Origin: Aradus depressus
Lineage: Eukaryota > Arthropoda > Insecta > Hemiptera > Aradidae
DNA length: 64,000 bases
Assembly: GCA_963662175.1 (NCBI GenBank)
Contig: OY759215.1
Location: forward strand, 17,163,079 to 17,227,078
Direction: 5' to 3'
The notes beneath the pieces were generated by a model. The model had not been told where the DNA came from, ran no database searches, and saw only the letters and a program-made list of their open reading frames with translations. This document shows, in pieces, positions 43,585 through 53,601 of this stretch (its first letter is position 1; each line of letters opens with the position of its first letter). The position numbers were made by a program, and so were the translations under genes.

Positions 43585-44376
43585 TTAGTCCCGGGCTCTT
43601 CCCTTGTCAATTTCCCGCGTCAATTTCGACCCTTTGTTCTTATATTTTTTCAAAAGAGAAATATGAAAACGTCCCCTTTTTTGTCCTGTATTTGAGTTAT
43701 GTTTAATTGTTACTAAATAAGGTCCTTCCCAGTATATCAATGGTTCATAAACTTCTTCGTTATTTTTCGGTACCCTTTTTGATTCAACTAATACTAATCC
43801 CCCCATGATTAATTTCTGAGTTCTATGTTGTCTATCGTCTGTACCTATACGGATAGTATCGTCTGTCTTATGTATGCATACCAGTGGAGACATGTATTGC
43901 CTTTCTTTATCCTCATTCATTTGTACGCACTCGTCTGTCAGTTCTGTTTTCGTATCTACTATTTCTTTTTCTATCATGTCCCCTTGTTGTACAGTTTCCG
44001 TAGTTAATTCTTGTCCCTGAATGTCCATGTCAGTCTGTAATTGTTTATTATGACCGGTCACGTCCTCAATTTTTCTGCTCAATTCTCGGAAACCATTTCG
44101 TATATTTGTCCTTATTGATTGTATGTTTTCTGTCATCTTTGTCATAAACAATTTATTACTTTCTTTTATCTCTGTCATAAACAATTTATTATTTAATTCA
44201 TTACTTTCTGTTATAAATTTCATTAATGTTTCAATGTCTAAACTACTGTTTCTGTCTGTCGTCTTTTTCGTTGTTTCGTTTGTCTCTAATACTAATTCTC
44301 CATTCGTCTCTTCGTCATCCCTTTGGTCACCCTTTGTCATTGACTCACGTATTTTTGACCTTGTCCCTTCAGCCAT
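43585..44376 (-). CDS. Gag-like N-terminus fused to integrase tail, minus-strand LTR element
   Basis: 263 residues from MAEGTRSKIRESM at 44376; the frame is open 12 codons further upstream, but this ATG fits a conventional start better. The first 160 residues are charged and helical, probably coiled coil, with an internal repeat (KLFMTEIKESN / KLFMTKMTEN). No zinc knuckle is visible. From about residue 185 the sequence is an integrase C-terminus: LIMGGLVLVESKRVPKNNEE, then the GPY/F-like WEGPYLVTIKHN and RFHISLLKKYK. No protease, RT, RNase H or integrase catalytic domain is encoded. The ORF is undamaged, in line with the identical LTRs. Confidence 0.85.
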   Translation of the reverse strand: MAEGTRSKIRESMTKGDQRDDEETNGELVLETNETTKKTTDRNSSLDIETLMKFITESNELNNKLFMTEIKESNKLFMTKMTENIQSIRTNIRNGFRELSRKIEDVTGHNKQLQTDMDIQGQELTTETVQQGDMIEKEIVDTKTELTDECVQMNEDKERQYMSPLVCIHKTDDTIRIGTDDRQHRTQKLIMGGLVLVESKRVPKNNEEVYEPLIYWEGPYLVTIKHNSNTGQKRGRFHISLLKKYKNKGSKLTREIDKGRARD

Positions 44377-44479
44377 TTTTAAATACAAAATAACATAATA
44401 GATATAAATCAATATAAATTATAAATTGTTCTCTTATCTCACCGGATTTCTTTCGTACCCGGCACAATCCACCATAAAT

Positions 44480-45330
44480 TGAAGTGACCTTTGCTTGGGG
44501 GCTTTAAACTTTTATTAATTACTATGAAAATGATTTTACTTTTGGGGTTAACATGCGTACTCAGAAGGTGAACTAGGCTGTAGAGAATTTAGAGAACAAT
44601 TTATAAGACAACATACATTTATTAACACAATTATTGACATATATTAGTGAGGCGTCCCTCCATAATCGCACATCTGGAATAAAATATCTATCAAACATGA
44701 AATAAATTATATAGACTTAAATGTTCTGGTAACTCCCGCAACATGAAGGTGTCTATTGATGATCATCCAGCCATTCGTCTCGATGTCGGAGAAATGTAAA
44801 ATAAATGATTCCGTTACCTTGTAAGTCTTCTTTTTCTAACCACACTCAAGCCTGTGGCCTCTCCTCCAGAATTCACGACGATTGAGGAACTTCCAGTCCT
44901 TTTGAAGTAGGCAGCAGGGATGATTTCCCTCTAGCAGCAAAATTAGAGTCTTCGGTCTCCTACGTCCGGTCAAACAGGAGTCTCCTTCTTCCCACAGCTC
45001 AGCCAGGAATGTCTTCTCCCTCAATAGCTCAACTCTGACTCCTTTCTCGTAGCTGAACGAGGACCGACTAACTCCTCTGATAGCTGACTGAAGACTGTCT
45101 ACCTCCTCTGACACATCAGCCACGACTCTCTGTCTGTCTGCCCCGACAGCTCATCTAGGACCGACTACCTCCTCTGACACTTCAACTACGACTCTCCTTC
45201 ATACCGCACTTCAGCGAGGAATCCTCCAATTTCCATCCCCTCCACTTCATGTATCTTCCACTAGTGCGCTTCTCGTGGTCGCTCTCATAACTATAATTAA
45301 CAATCGGTCTGTGATATGCGATATATCACA
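44480..45330 (-). repeat. 5' LTR (element sense) of the minus-strand LTR element
   Basis: 851 bp. On the plus strand it begins TGAAGTGACC and ends TATATCACA. It would carry the element's promoter. Confidence 0.92.
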
Positions 45331-45420
45331 ATATATATATATATATATATATAAAATTCAGTTACAATTTAATTTTTTCAATTTAATATAAAATTCAGTT
45401 ACAATTTAATTAAACATCAG

Positions 45421-46196
45421 GGACGGGGACGTTTACGCCTTGTCCCTGGAGGAGGCAGGAAGGATGTACCTGGGGGTGGCCTTTCCGGCGGACGACCCGA
45501 CGGAGGATTCCCCCGCCCAGGTAATTATGAGTGAGACTGCCCGTGCCCTGCCGGATACGGAGGACGCTCCGGACTGGGATGAATTAGATCTAAGTCTGGC
45601 GGTCGGGAAGCAGAGGAATGGCGGCGCCCCTGGGATGGATCTCATAGACGCCGCCATGATCAAGAAAGCATTCCCGGCCATAAAGGCGGATCTTCTTCAT
45701 CTGGTAAACTCCTGCCTAAGGACCGGCCACTTCCCGAGTGCTTGGAAACAGGCACTTCTGTGCACGTTTGTCAAGCCTGGGGACAGGGACCTGTCCTTGG
45801 CGGGTAGCTATAGACCAATCAGCCTACTCTCAGTCTCTGGCAAGGTGCTGGAGACTCTGATCTTCTCCGGAATTCGGGCCCGAATACAGGCCTTTGTGTC
45901 GCACAGACAATTCGGATGCATGAGAGGCAGATCCACTGAGGATGCGTTGAGAATGCTGAGGGCGGATGTCGGAGAGGGCAGAGGGAAATACTCTCTCTGC
46001 ATCTTCTTCGACATAGCCGCGGCCTTCGACTGCGCCTGGTGGCCCGCCGTCCTCTTGCGACTACGGTCTGTGGGAATACCCGGGAACCTCATCTCCAGCT
46101 TCCTCAGCGAGCGCTCTGCGACGGTGAGGCAGCAATTCACCAGCACTACAGTGAACGTCACCAGAGGGTGTCCACCAGGGGGGGGGGGGGGGGGGG
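45421..46196 (+). mobile_element. R1-like non-LTR retrotransposon RT fragment, both ends truncated
   Basis: A single open frame of about 250 residues holds RT motifs in order: GGAPGMDLIDAAMIKKAFP (fingers), SYRPISLLSVSGKVLETLI, SHRQFGCMRGRSTEDALRM, CIFFDIAAAFDCAWW (motif A with the first catalytic Asp), and TRGCPPGG (motif B). The frame then enters a run of about 18 G at 46180-46197, and homology is lost before the YxDD motif. GC-rich codon use contrasts with the surroundings. No frameshift is seen before the G run, so the fragment is fairly young. It lies in intron 5 of the choline transporter. Confidence 0.9.
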
Positions 46197-47359
46197 GCCA
46201 CCAGGCCGATTTTATAAGGAAAAAAAAAAGTATCACCTTGTATTACCAGAGGTAACATCGGTAGCAGGATTGGCGGTCCCAGAGGGACTTGTACCAGGAA
46301 AATTAAATTTTATTGTTTTTGTTTTTAACTTTTTTAATTTAATTTGAAGCTTTTTTAAAAAATAAACTAGCTAAGTATATCAGTTATGTAGTTATTTGTA
46401 AGTATTTGATAAAGACCAAAGAACTGTTTTTATGGGGGTTAAGAAATAAAGTAAGTTTTTACGACAGACAAAAGTCAATATATAATTATAATATTTTGAA
46501 TTAGGTATAATATTTTTGAGTTATAAAAAATAAGTGAATATATCAAATTAAAAAAATGGGTTCCTTTAGCTTGTTTTGCACCAACAACGACCTTCAACAG
46601 AGTCCACAATATCAAACTACAAAAACTACTGTATGATAATATCAAAACTACTATATACTTTTTATTTCTTTTTTTTAACTTTTATATTAATAATTTTTTT
46701 ATTTCGGGGGGGGGGGGGGGGGGGAGCCCGGGCCCCTTGGTCGATTGGTTTTAGGGGGAAAGTGAATCGTTAATTGATTAGTTAATAAAGAAGTACGTTG
46801 TCCGTGATTCAACGATGTTTCACCTTAAGAGAATGGCTTATCAATTTGAAGACTTGATTGAAAGAGCCGACTTGATGGGATGGACCCTCGAGATAAACTT
46901 AGATAAGTACATTTCACAAATAAACGGGAATAGGGAAATGAAACGATCCAATCTCAGGATGACAACAAGTCACATGAGAATATCCGAGATAGATCGCATC
47001 TGTCTAATTTAAGACATCTCCATTCTTGATGTAACGCACGATTACATTCTGAGATTCCGTATACCGCTCCTTCTTTCGAAATAGGAAATATAAGTTACAT
47101 TTTCACACTGAATATAAAAAAGTTGAATTAATTTTTTTTACATTTTTATTTAATTACTATCGTTGGACGAGAATTTCGGTTAGTCAAAGGAGCTGAAATT
47201 TCATTAATTTTTGTTCACCTTTGTTATTAAATCTATTAAAGACAGTATTGCATGACGAATGCCCTCAAACGACCAGAAAAACACGTTTTTGACACAATTT
47301 TAGGTTGTTGGTGAAAATAAGAGCGAAGTTACCCATTTACAAAATATTATTTTATTTTC
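46197..47359. other. Rest of intron 5, no gene seen
   Basis: AT-rich. A second G tract (about 19 G) at 46706-46724 is followed by 'agcccgggccccttgg', similar to the G-tract edges in the hAT-like element at 20000. The short frame at 46815-47012 is unrecognised. Confidence 0.4.
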
Positions 47360-47530
47360 ATTTTCTTATACCTTTAATATAAGGAAATATTGTATTCGTG
47401 CGAAAATCCGAGGTCGAATTTTCATCGGAATTTTACGTTTCAAGGTCGCCAGCATACACTCTGTGTGTATGGGATTGGGACTTTGTTATTGCTCTAACTC
47501 AGAACCGATTATAGAAATGAACTTTAGTTA
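47360..47530 (-). repeat. Dispersed repeat family, copy C
   Basis: Reverse-complement match of 29600-29790: 'cttatacctttaatataagg', 'tcgaattttc', 'aaccgattata', 'aatgaactt' in order. Confidence 0.65.
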
Positions 47531-47537
47531 TTGTAAA

Positions 47538-47770
47538 TCATACCCGGGCTTTAATAATGAGGTCATAACGCCTTTTACTAGAGCGCTCAATCGTCGCTCT
47601 GTTGTACATGAGTACGACTCCTAAATTTTGCCTACCCTAAATTTTTTTTCACTTTGGGTCTTTAACGAGTATCTGACATCGTACAGGCTCGAGCCCATCG
47701 CTTAACGTCCCATCCGAAGGATAGCGTGCTCAAGGTTCTTTCAACTCTCAAATAAAACAACTAAGAGCTT
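47538..47770 (-). mobile_element. tRNA-derived SINE (head missing)
   Basis: Reverse-oriented SINE body, 'catacccgggctttaata' to 'ctctcaaataaaac'. More diverged than its neighbours; the copy ends in the hairpin. Confidence 0.8.
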
Positions 47771-48099
47771 CAAGTATTTATTCCTGGGTCATAACATGAC
47801 CCCAAACATTCTCGATAGAGAAAGAGCTACCCCAAAAAATTACTTGTAGAGTAGATTTGGGAGTGTAAATAGTTGGCTTAGTGTAAATAGTTCTAGCCGG
47901 GAAAGTGTCAGTAATTCACCGTAACTATTTTTTTTATTTTCAGACTTAGCATCCTTATGAGTCCCGCTTAAAACGTAGTCTGTTTGGCTTCTGAAAGTTA
48001 TTTTTAATAGATTAATTTCTTTAACCTTTTATTGCATATTCATAAAATTTCAGTTGTATAAACATTCTTTTTTCTCATCTTTTATTTAATATTTTTCAG

Positions 48100-48229
48100 G
48101 TTTACTTCCAGCGCGTACTTTCCAGCAAGTCTGCCGGCCGAGCACAAATCCTTTCCTATGTGGCAGCGTTTGGTTGTCTTATTATGGCAATACCACCCGT
48201 GTTGATAGGTGCCATAGCGAGATCTACAG
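48100..48229 (+). CDS. ChT: High-affinity choline transporter, coding exon 6 (last in window)
   Basis: 130 nt with acceptor (taatatttttcag) ending at 48099 and donor g|gtgag at 48230; phase 0 in, phase 1 out. It encodes residues 244-286: the cytoplasmic [20 protein letters not shown], conserved in all choline transporters, and a transmembrane segment ([15 protein letters not shown]). The remaining half of the protein, including the conserved SSADSS region and the C-terminal tail with its endocytosis signal, is not in this window, so intron 6 exceeds 15.7 kb. Two decayed copies of this exon follow at 48270 and 48383. Confidence 0.95.
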
Positions 48230-48269
48230 GTGAGTCAAACCTAGTTTATGCTGCTTTTTTAAATAACCT

Positions 48270-48362
48270 AAATTGGCTTACTTGTAGCAAGTCTGCCGAC
48301 CGATCTTCTACTTGGCCAGAGCTTCATGGAAATACCCCTGTGTTGGTCAATAGGAGTGGTTA
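48270..48362 (+). pseudogene. Decayed tandem copy of choline transporter exon 6 (copy 2)
   Basis: 'agcaagtctgccgaccga' matches exon 6 'agcaagtctgccggccga' at 17 of 18 positions. 'atggaaatacccctgtgttg' matches 'atggcaataccacccgtgttg' with small gaps, in the same spacing order. The acceptor AG is lost (aaattgg for ttcagg) and the donor is not recognisable. Internal deletions and insertions break the frame relation. Confidence 0.6.
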
Positions 48363-48382
48363 GCTTCTGCATGAAGTTACTT

Positions 48383-48472
48383 TTTCAGGTTTATTGGGTG
48401 TTTTGTGCTGGCCACGCACTATACCTACCACACATATTGATAATGCCTTAGAGGATCAACAGGTGGACCAAT
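48383..48472 (+). pseudogene. Decayed tandem copy of choline transporter exon 6 (copy 3)
   Basis: 'tttttcaggttta' at its start equals the exon 6 acceptor and first bases. 'ctggccacgcac' resembles 'ccggccgagcac'. The end 'cacacatattgata' and 'gatcaacaggtgg' parallel 'cacccgtgttgata' and 'gatctacaggtga'. The middle is shortened by about 40 nt. Splice-site dinucleotides survive at both ends, the coding content does not. Confidence 0.5.
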
Positions 48473-48819
48473 TCCTAACCGGCTTATGGTAGGTTTAGGG
48501 GTTTTCCCCTCCCCCTTAATCAAGAATATGTGCTATGTTGGGTGTTTATACCTGCTAAAAAATTAGGGATCTTGTTTACTTACAATGAGTTACCCAAACA
48601 TTTGGAATACCATAAAATATTGGTGTTGTTACATTAAAAACATTGTTTAGGCTCCAGAAAATTCAGGAGGTTATTCTCCTTATTCGGACAATAACCGTCA
48701 TCACAAATATCTTATCTGAAAATCGCACAAATCCCTCAGACCATGGATGGTCCTGACAGAGCGTGAAATCCTAGCTATAAGTAGAACAGTGCAAGTTATG
48801 TAAACGATGAAGATTTCGT

Positions 48820-49060
48820 TATTGAGTTTTCACCTGAATTTCACGTTTTTGACCGAAAATGAAAAAAATAATAGAATGAATGAAATTGGCCAAAGGAAAT
48901 AAGAGATTAGAGGGGGGCTCTGCTCAAAAGCCTTAGTAACACAGTAAAACAAATATATCGTACACGAAATTTTGTATGTGCATCCAAAAAGCCAATAGGC
49001 CGACACCCGCGATGAGAGAGGGTTTGAACATAAGAACGCCATCGGTGGCTAGGAGGCAGG
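48820..49060. repeat. Dispersed satellite-like family
   Basis: Contains 'acgaaattttgtatgtgcat' and 'caaaggaaataagagattag' blocks of the family described at 35040. No coding. Confidence 0.5.
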
Positions 49061-49295
49061 GAAACGGACGGATCCCTGTCCGAGGATTGGTTCGTAAATT
49101 TTCCACAAAAAACCGCTACATCCAAAGCAGTATTCCTCTCCAAATTCAGTCATTCGAGAGCCGAGATGAGCCCCGTCTTGAAAAGAAAGCTAAGTCAGAG
49201 AGCGACAAACCAGAAATAGAAGATAGCCTCTTCGCCACCTGCTCTAGTGGAAGAGGACAGTCGCGCTCCTCGGACCTTCCATGAATGCTACTGTA

Positions 49296-49641
49296 GGTTA
49301 GGTTAGGTTTTATGACTCATGCCCGGGCTTTAACTACGAGGTCATATCGCCTACTACCAGAGCGCTCTTTCGTCACTCTGGTGGACATGAGCCCGACTCT
49401 ACTGTGGGAGTCCTAAATTTTGCCTACCCTAAATTTTTATTCATCTAGGGTAGGGGTCTTTAACGAGTACCTGACATCGTACAGGCTCGGGACCATCGCT
49501 TAACGTCCCATCCGAAGGACGGCGTGCTTAAGTTTATTTTACCTCCCAGATAAAATAAACTAAGGGCCTCGGTCGGGCTACGAACCCACGACCTTGAGCT
49601 CAGAAGTCAAGCACGCTTACCACTGAGCTACCGACGCCCTC
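49296..49641 (-). mobile_element. tRNA-derived SINE, full length with 12-bp target duplication
   Basis: Reverse-oriented, complete. The tail (ggttaggttagg on the plus strand, i.e. CCTAA repeats) is at 49296, the hairpin near 49530-49560, box B (slightly changed, gggctacgaaccc) and box A near 49618-49635. An exact 12-bp duplication AATGCTACTGTA flanks it (49284-49295, 49642-49653). This copy fixes the true ends of the family at about 346 bp. Confidence 0.95.
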
Positions 49642-49653
49642 AATGCTACTGTA

Positions 49654-50379
49654 TCTCGGACCAGCCAAGTAATACCACAGCCTTTCTCTAGACCCACTGA
49701 TTCCCTGTCCTTCTCAGGGCTACCAAACGCACCGCATATTGGCCTTGTAGCACTTCCGAGTATCCAGGACGTTACAGCGATATCACCGACGCTAATAATT
49801 TATTAACACAACCTTTTATAAGAGGATTGAAGTCCCTGATTAAGACGCCTATATACCTAAAGTAGATCGGAACTTGGATTATTACAAACTTCGAGCTGGA
49901 AAGGTGAAAGTTATTGACAGCGACTACTTTTCTTATTTTTTCTATGTCTCGATAACTCTTCTTTCAACTTTCCCTTTGAAAAAGAGGTTAACAAAATTTT
50001 TTAAATCGATAAGTGAGAATTTCTGTCCCTCCTTTTGTCTGAAAAAGTACCCAGTAGGGCAACCCTCTCAAACAAAAAAGTTTTCTCCCTACGCAAATGC
50101 CTGCAGGGGTCTTTGAATGTCTGTTGTAATGAGGGCTTTGAAATGGGAGAGGTTCGTCGAAGCTCTGGCTGCGGTGGGACGTATAATATTCAAAGGAGGA
50201 AACAGCAACCTGTTTTTTTTATTCTGAGTTCTTTACATCTTTAAATATCATTAAATATTTAGCTAAATTCTTATTTTGAACTCTTGTTTATATGTGAATT
50301 TTAGGTGTATTAATGTGGTAAATCACCGGAAATTTATTTCCCTCAAACTCTTTTCCCTTTTGACCAAATCGGCTGAAAT
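49654..50379. other. Stretch without recognised gene
   Basis: Short plus-strand frames at 49874-50116 and 50035-50244 show no domain or splice support. Confidence 0.4.
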
Positions 50380-50713
50380 TCAATAGGTTTCTTACTCAAA
50401 GACTTCTCTCAATTTGTATCATTCTATCTTGATACATTCACTACATCGACAGTTATTAGGGTTTTTGAGATGAACCCTCCTATCACTTTGTCCGATTCGG
50501 CTGAAAATCAATAAACGTCGTTCCTGGATACAGGTATGTATATTGTTTATTGGACGAATGAGCATAGTTCGCATCCGTCATCTTTTATTTCGTTATAACG
50601 AGAAAGCGTTTCATTTTTTGTGCTTCTCTGTGAACACAATAAACTTCTGATAAAAAAAATATATCGACACAAAATGTTTTTTTATTTTTATGGTTGGGAC
50701 CTTTTTTCTATAT

Positions 50714-50899
50714 GGTGGTATAGGTGAAAAAGTGGCCAGTTAGGTCCAAGCAATATTCGGAGGATCTAAAATAGGAGGCACATTTCTCATAAATGTTTAT
50801 AAGCAATCGTTTCTGATGATAATGGCCCATAAGAGGTCGAAACGTAAATAAAAATAAATATTGCTTGGACCTAACTGGCCACTTTTTCACCTATACCAC
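50714..50899. mobile_element. Small fold-back element with hammerhead motif
   Basis: A perfect 43-bp inverted repeat (50714-50756 and 50857-50899, from GTGGTATAGG to CAATATT) encloses about 100 nt. The insertion is bounded by the heptamer ACAAAAT before (about 50669-50675) and after (50898-50904). It carries the hammerhead core at 50813-50843. Perfect arms indicate youth. Confidence 0.85.
50813..50843 (+). ncRNA. Hammerhead-ribozyme-like motif, locus 5
   Basis: Plus strand: CTGATGA (50813-50819), stem II GGCC with GGUC around CAUAAGA, then GAAAC (50839-50843) and GT, giving the palindrome ACGU as possible stem III with H17 = A. Complete core; stem I begins with two A-U pairs. Confidence 0.6.
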
Positions 50900-51674
50900 A
50901 AAATTTTATGTGTGTATCCAGAACCCTATAAGGACAACTATTGATTTTCAGCTAAATCGGTCGAAAAGAAGGGGGAACAGAGGGGCTCAACAGAAACATC
51001 CCAATAACTGCCAACATAATGAATATATCGATATGAAATAATCTATTTAAATTTAAAACCACATATGGACGACACCTATTATTTTTCAGCAAAATTGGCA
51101 GAAAGGAAGGGGGGTCAGAGAAAAGGTTTCGACTCAAAAACCCTAATAACTGCCGATGTAATGAAATAATTGACACAAAAGTTAGTATGAGAGAACAAAA
51201 GACTCTATGTAAGTCAAATATTGAGTTTTAGCCCAAACGGTCGACTGGTTTTGGAGGAGGAGCGAAAAGTTAATTGATTAATTCGTTGTGGGGAAGTACA
51301 TTGCCGGCGATTCACCAAAGCATTGTTTCTTTCATTACATTTTACATAACTCCTCCTATACTTCTTATACCTGGGGAAGTAACAAAGTGAGTCAGTGGTC
51401 GTGAAAACTCCAGAAAGAAAATATAATAAAGAAAACTGGAAAAAAGGAGGAAAATATAAGGACACCGGAGGCTGTATTTGGGACTCACGACCATATTACC
51501 AACATGTGATGTCTCGTAATGGTTTTATGACGCTATTTTACCTGATGTAACACCTATAAAGTTATCCTTCACTCACGTCCATTCTTCTTCAATCAAACAC
51601 GTAACTTTCCTTTTCCGTTATTTCCTATATAAGAAAGTGCTTTTACCTACATTTCTGTGACCTACGTCGCAAAA

Positions 51675-52315
51675 AATATATTAGCATTGTGAACGGGTTT
51701 CTTATTGAGGAGTGAAATATTTGTGAACGGGTTTCCTATTGAAGAGTGAAATATATTAGCATTGTGAACGAGTTTCTTATTGAAGAGTGAAATATATTAG
51801 CTTTGTGAACGGTTTCCTATTGAAGAGTGAAATATATTAGCATTGTGAACGGGTTTCTTATTGAAGAGTGAAATATATTAGCATTGTGAACGGGTTTCTT
51901 ATTGAAGAGTGAAATATAGATTAGGTTAGGTTTTATGACTCATGCCCGGGCTTTAACTACGAGGTCATATCGCCTACTACCAGAGCGCTCTTTCGTCACT
52001 CTGGTGGACATGAACCCGACTCTACTGTGGGATTCCTAAATTTTGCCTACCCTAAATTTTTATTCACCTAGGGTAGGGGTCTTCAACGAGTACCTGACAT
52101 CGTACAGGCTCGAGACCATCTTTACGTCCCATCCGAAGGACGGCGTGCTTCAGTTTATTTTACCTCCCAGATGAATAAACTAAGGGCCTCGGTCGGGTTT
52201 CGAACCCACCATCTTGTCCTTAGAAGACAACCACGGATACCACTGAGCTACCGGCGCTCTCGAGTGAAATATATATACAGCATTGTGAACGGGTTTCTTA
52301 TTAAAGAGTGAAATC
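51675..52315 (+). repeat. Tandem array, unit about 43 nt, split by a SINE
   Basis: About seven units of 'gtgaacgggtttcttattga' followed by 'agagtgaaatatattagcat'. A SINE (51919-52262) sits in the array; one unit resumes at 52274 after it. Confidence 0.9.
51919..52262 (-). mobile_element. tRNA-derived SINE, full length, inserted in tandem array
   Basis: Reverse-oriented, complete with CCTAA-type tail at 51919 and head at 52195-52260 (box A tgagctaccggcgc, box B ggtttcgaaccc). An 11-bp duplication AGTGAAATATA (51908-51918, 52263-52273) comes from the array unit. Confidence 0.95.
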
Positions 52316-53601
52316 AAAGAATAATTTAAAAAAAAAATCTCTATCTGTATCCCACGTCGTCCCATAATACTTTTTGTTTTACTTGAAATTTTCAATTGAA
52401 ACTACAAGAATTTCGGAAGAAAAAATCGAACTAAATGCTTTGTTTGTATTTCGTTAGTCACAGAATGTTATGGTAACATGTCAAATCCTCGCAGTTGGCA
52501 GTTCATCGATATGGCCTTTATAATGTTAACAACTACGTTTTACTATCGATGCTCATCTCTAATAGAGTGAGAACTGGCTAGAGTTTCTAAAGCAGGAACT
52601 CACCAAAATAGTGAGACCTAAACAGGGCTGTTTTACTGAGGGAATTTCTCTCAGTTAAGGTGTCTAACCAGAGAGGATGTGAACTCGCTATGGAAAAATT
52701 GATACATTTATCACGTTCGTTGTCCGCCTGTTTAACGACCAAATGGTGTTCCCGATTTTCCGAGGTGGATTAGCCATGTTGCGGTTTAACTAGGATATTT
52801 CGAGTGTTGAAAAATTTGAAAAACAGAGAGATGAAAGGAAACAAATTTACGCATATCAAGAAAGCTTTCTGCAAAGACTCGCAAACGTTAAAACGTTTAA
52901 AATTAGAATAATGAATAGCGTATAGTCAATAAAGATTAGCGATGTTTTCCACCTCAACGGAAGAGGAGAATGTGTGGGGAGAAGAAATGTGGAATAAGAT
53001 TCCAGGTAGAGTAAGGTTGTATAAATGAACGAATCTTAGCCCTGAATTCAAAGAATCATTCTTTTAATCATAATTCAACCTCATTAACCTGCATTGCTAA
53101 AGAAAAATATCCATGTTTGGGTTAACCGTATTTCTGCTTTATCCGTAGAAACCGCTACCGTCATTATCCCGGTTAATCGAAGATAGCGTTTACTTTTTTA
53201 GCGTAAATTGAGAAGTGTTAGAACGATAATATCTCGAACAATGTTCTGACTTCTCCAAATTGACATTAGATTTTGATAAGGCTACATTGGTCAGGTAAAA
53301 ACCACGAAGAGGCTCTTAGCAAAGGATGACGTCACTGATCAATATTATAGATTCCCATCTCTCCGTCGGCCTCTATTATAAGAGATCCACTATTTCGCTA
53401 CAGTCCGACCTGTCTAATTACTATTCCTGGCTGTTCGGAAGAATAACAGGAAATATTCGTGTTTCAAGAATTTCTCCATGCAAATATAAGCTCACTTTTC
53501 TGTTTATTCGTTTAGATTAGTAGCCTCTAAAGATGGAAAAGTAGATTAGAGTCCTTCCTGTACTTAAAACTAGCAGGTTACTCAGGTTTGCTCGCAGATT
53601 A
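52316..53601. other. Stretch without recognised gene
   Basis: AT-rich sequence with only short frames. I see no repeat, RNA or coding feature that I can support. Confidence 0.4.

Larger units (their letters stand above)
41337..45330 (-). mobile_element. Very young non-autonomous LTR retrotransposon, minus strand
   Basis: The element is 3,994 bp. Two 851-bp LTRs (41337-42187, 44480-45330) look identical by eye. In element sense they begin TGTGATATAT and end GTCACTTCA. It lies in an (AT)n repeat, so the ATAT flanks fit a target duplication without proving it. In element sense a candidate primer-binding site (TGGTGGATTGTGCCGGGT) follows the 5' LTR within a few nt, and a purine tract (aaagggaggcaat) precedes the 3' LTR at 42200-42188. 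The single ORF again joins an N-terminal Gag-like part to the integrase GPY/F tail. It lies antisense to the choline transporter in intron 5. Confidence 0.92.
50380..51240. repeat. Dispersed satellite-like family, several units
   Basis: Units in both orientations with 'aataactgccaacataatga', 'ctaataactgccgatgtaat' and 'cgacagttattagggttttt'. A younger fold-back element (about 50676-50896) interrupts one unit: the unit sequence 'cgacacaaaat ... tttatgtgtgtatccag' is split with the heptamer acaaaat repeated on both sides. Confidence 0.7.

Noticed and set aside
48383..48472. Copy 3 of exon 6 as a working alternative exon
   Set aside because: The middle is shortened and does not preserve the transmembrane coding sequence, although splice dinucleotides survive.
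51675..52315. CRISPR-like regular repeats
   Set aside because: The units are contiguous with no unique spacers, and the window is eukaryotic; it is a simple tandem array.
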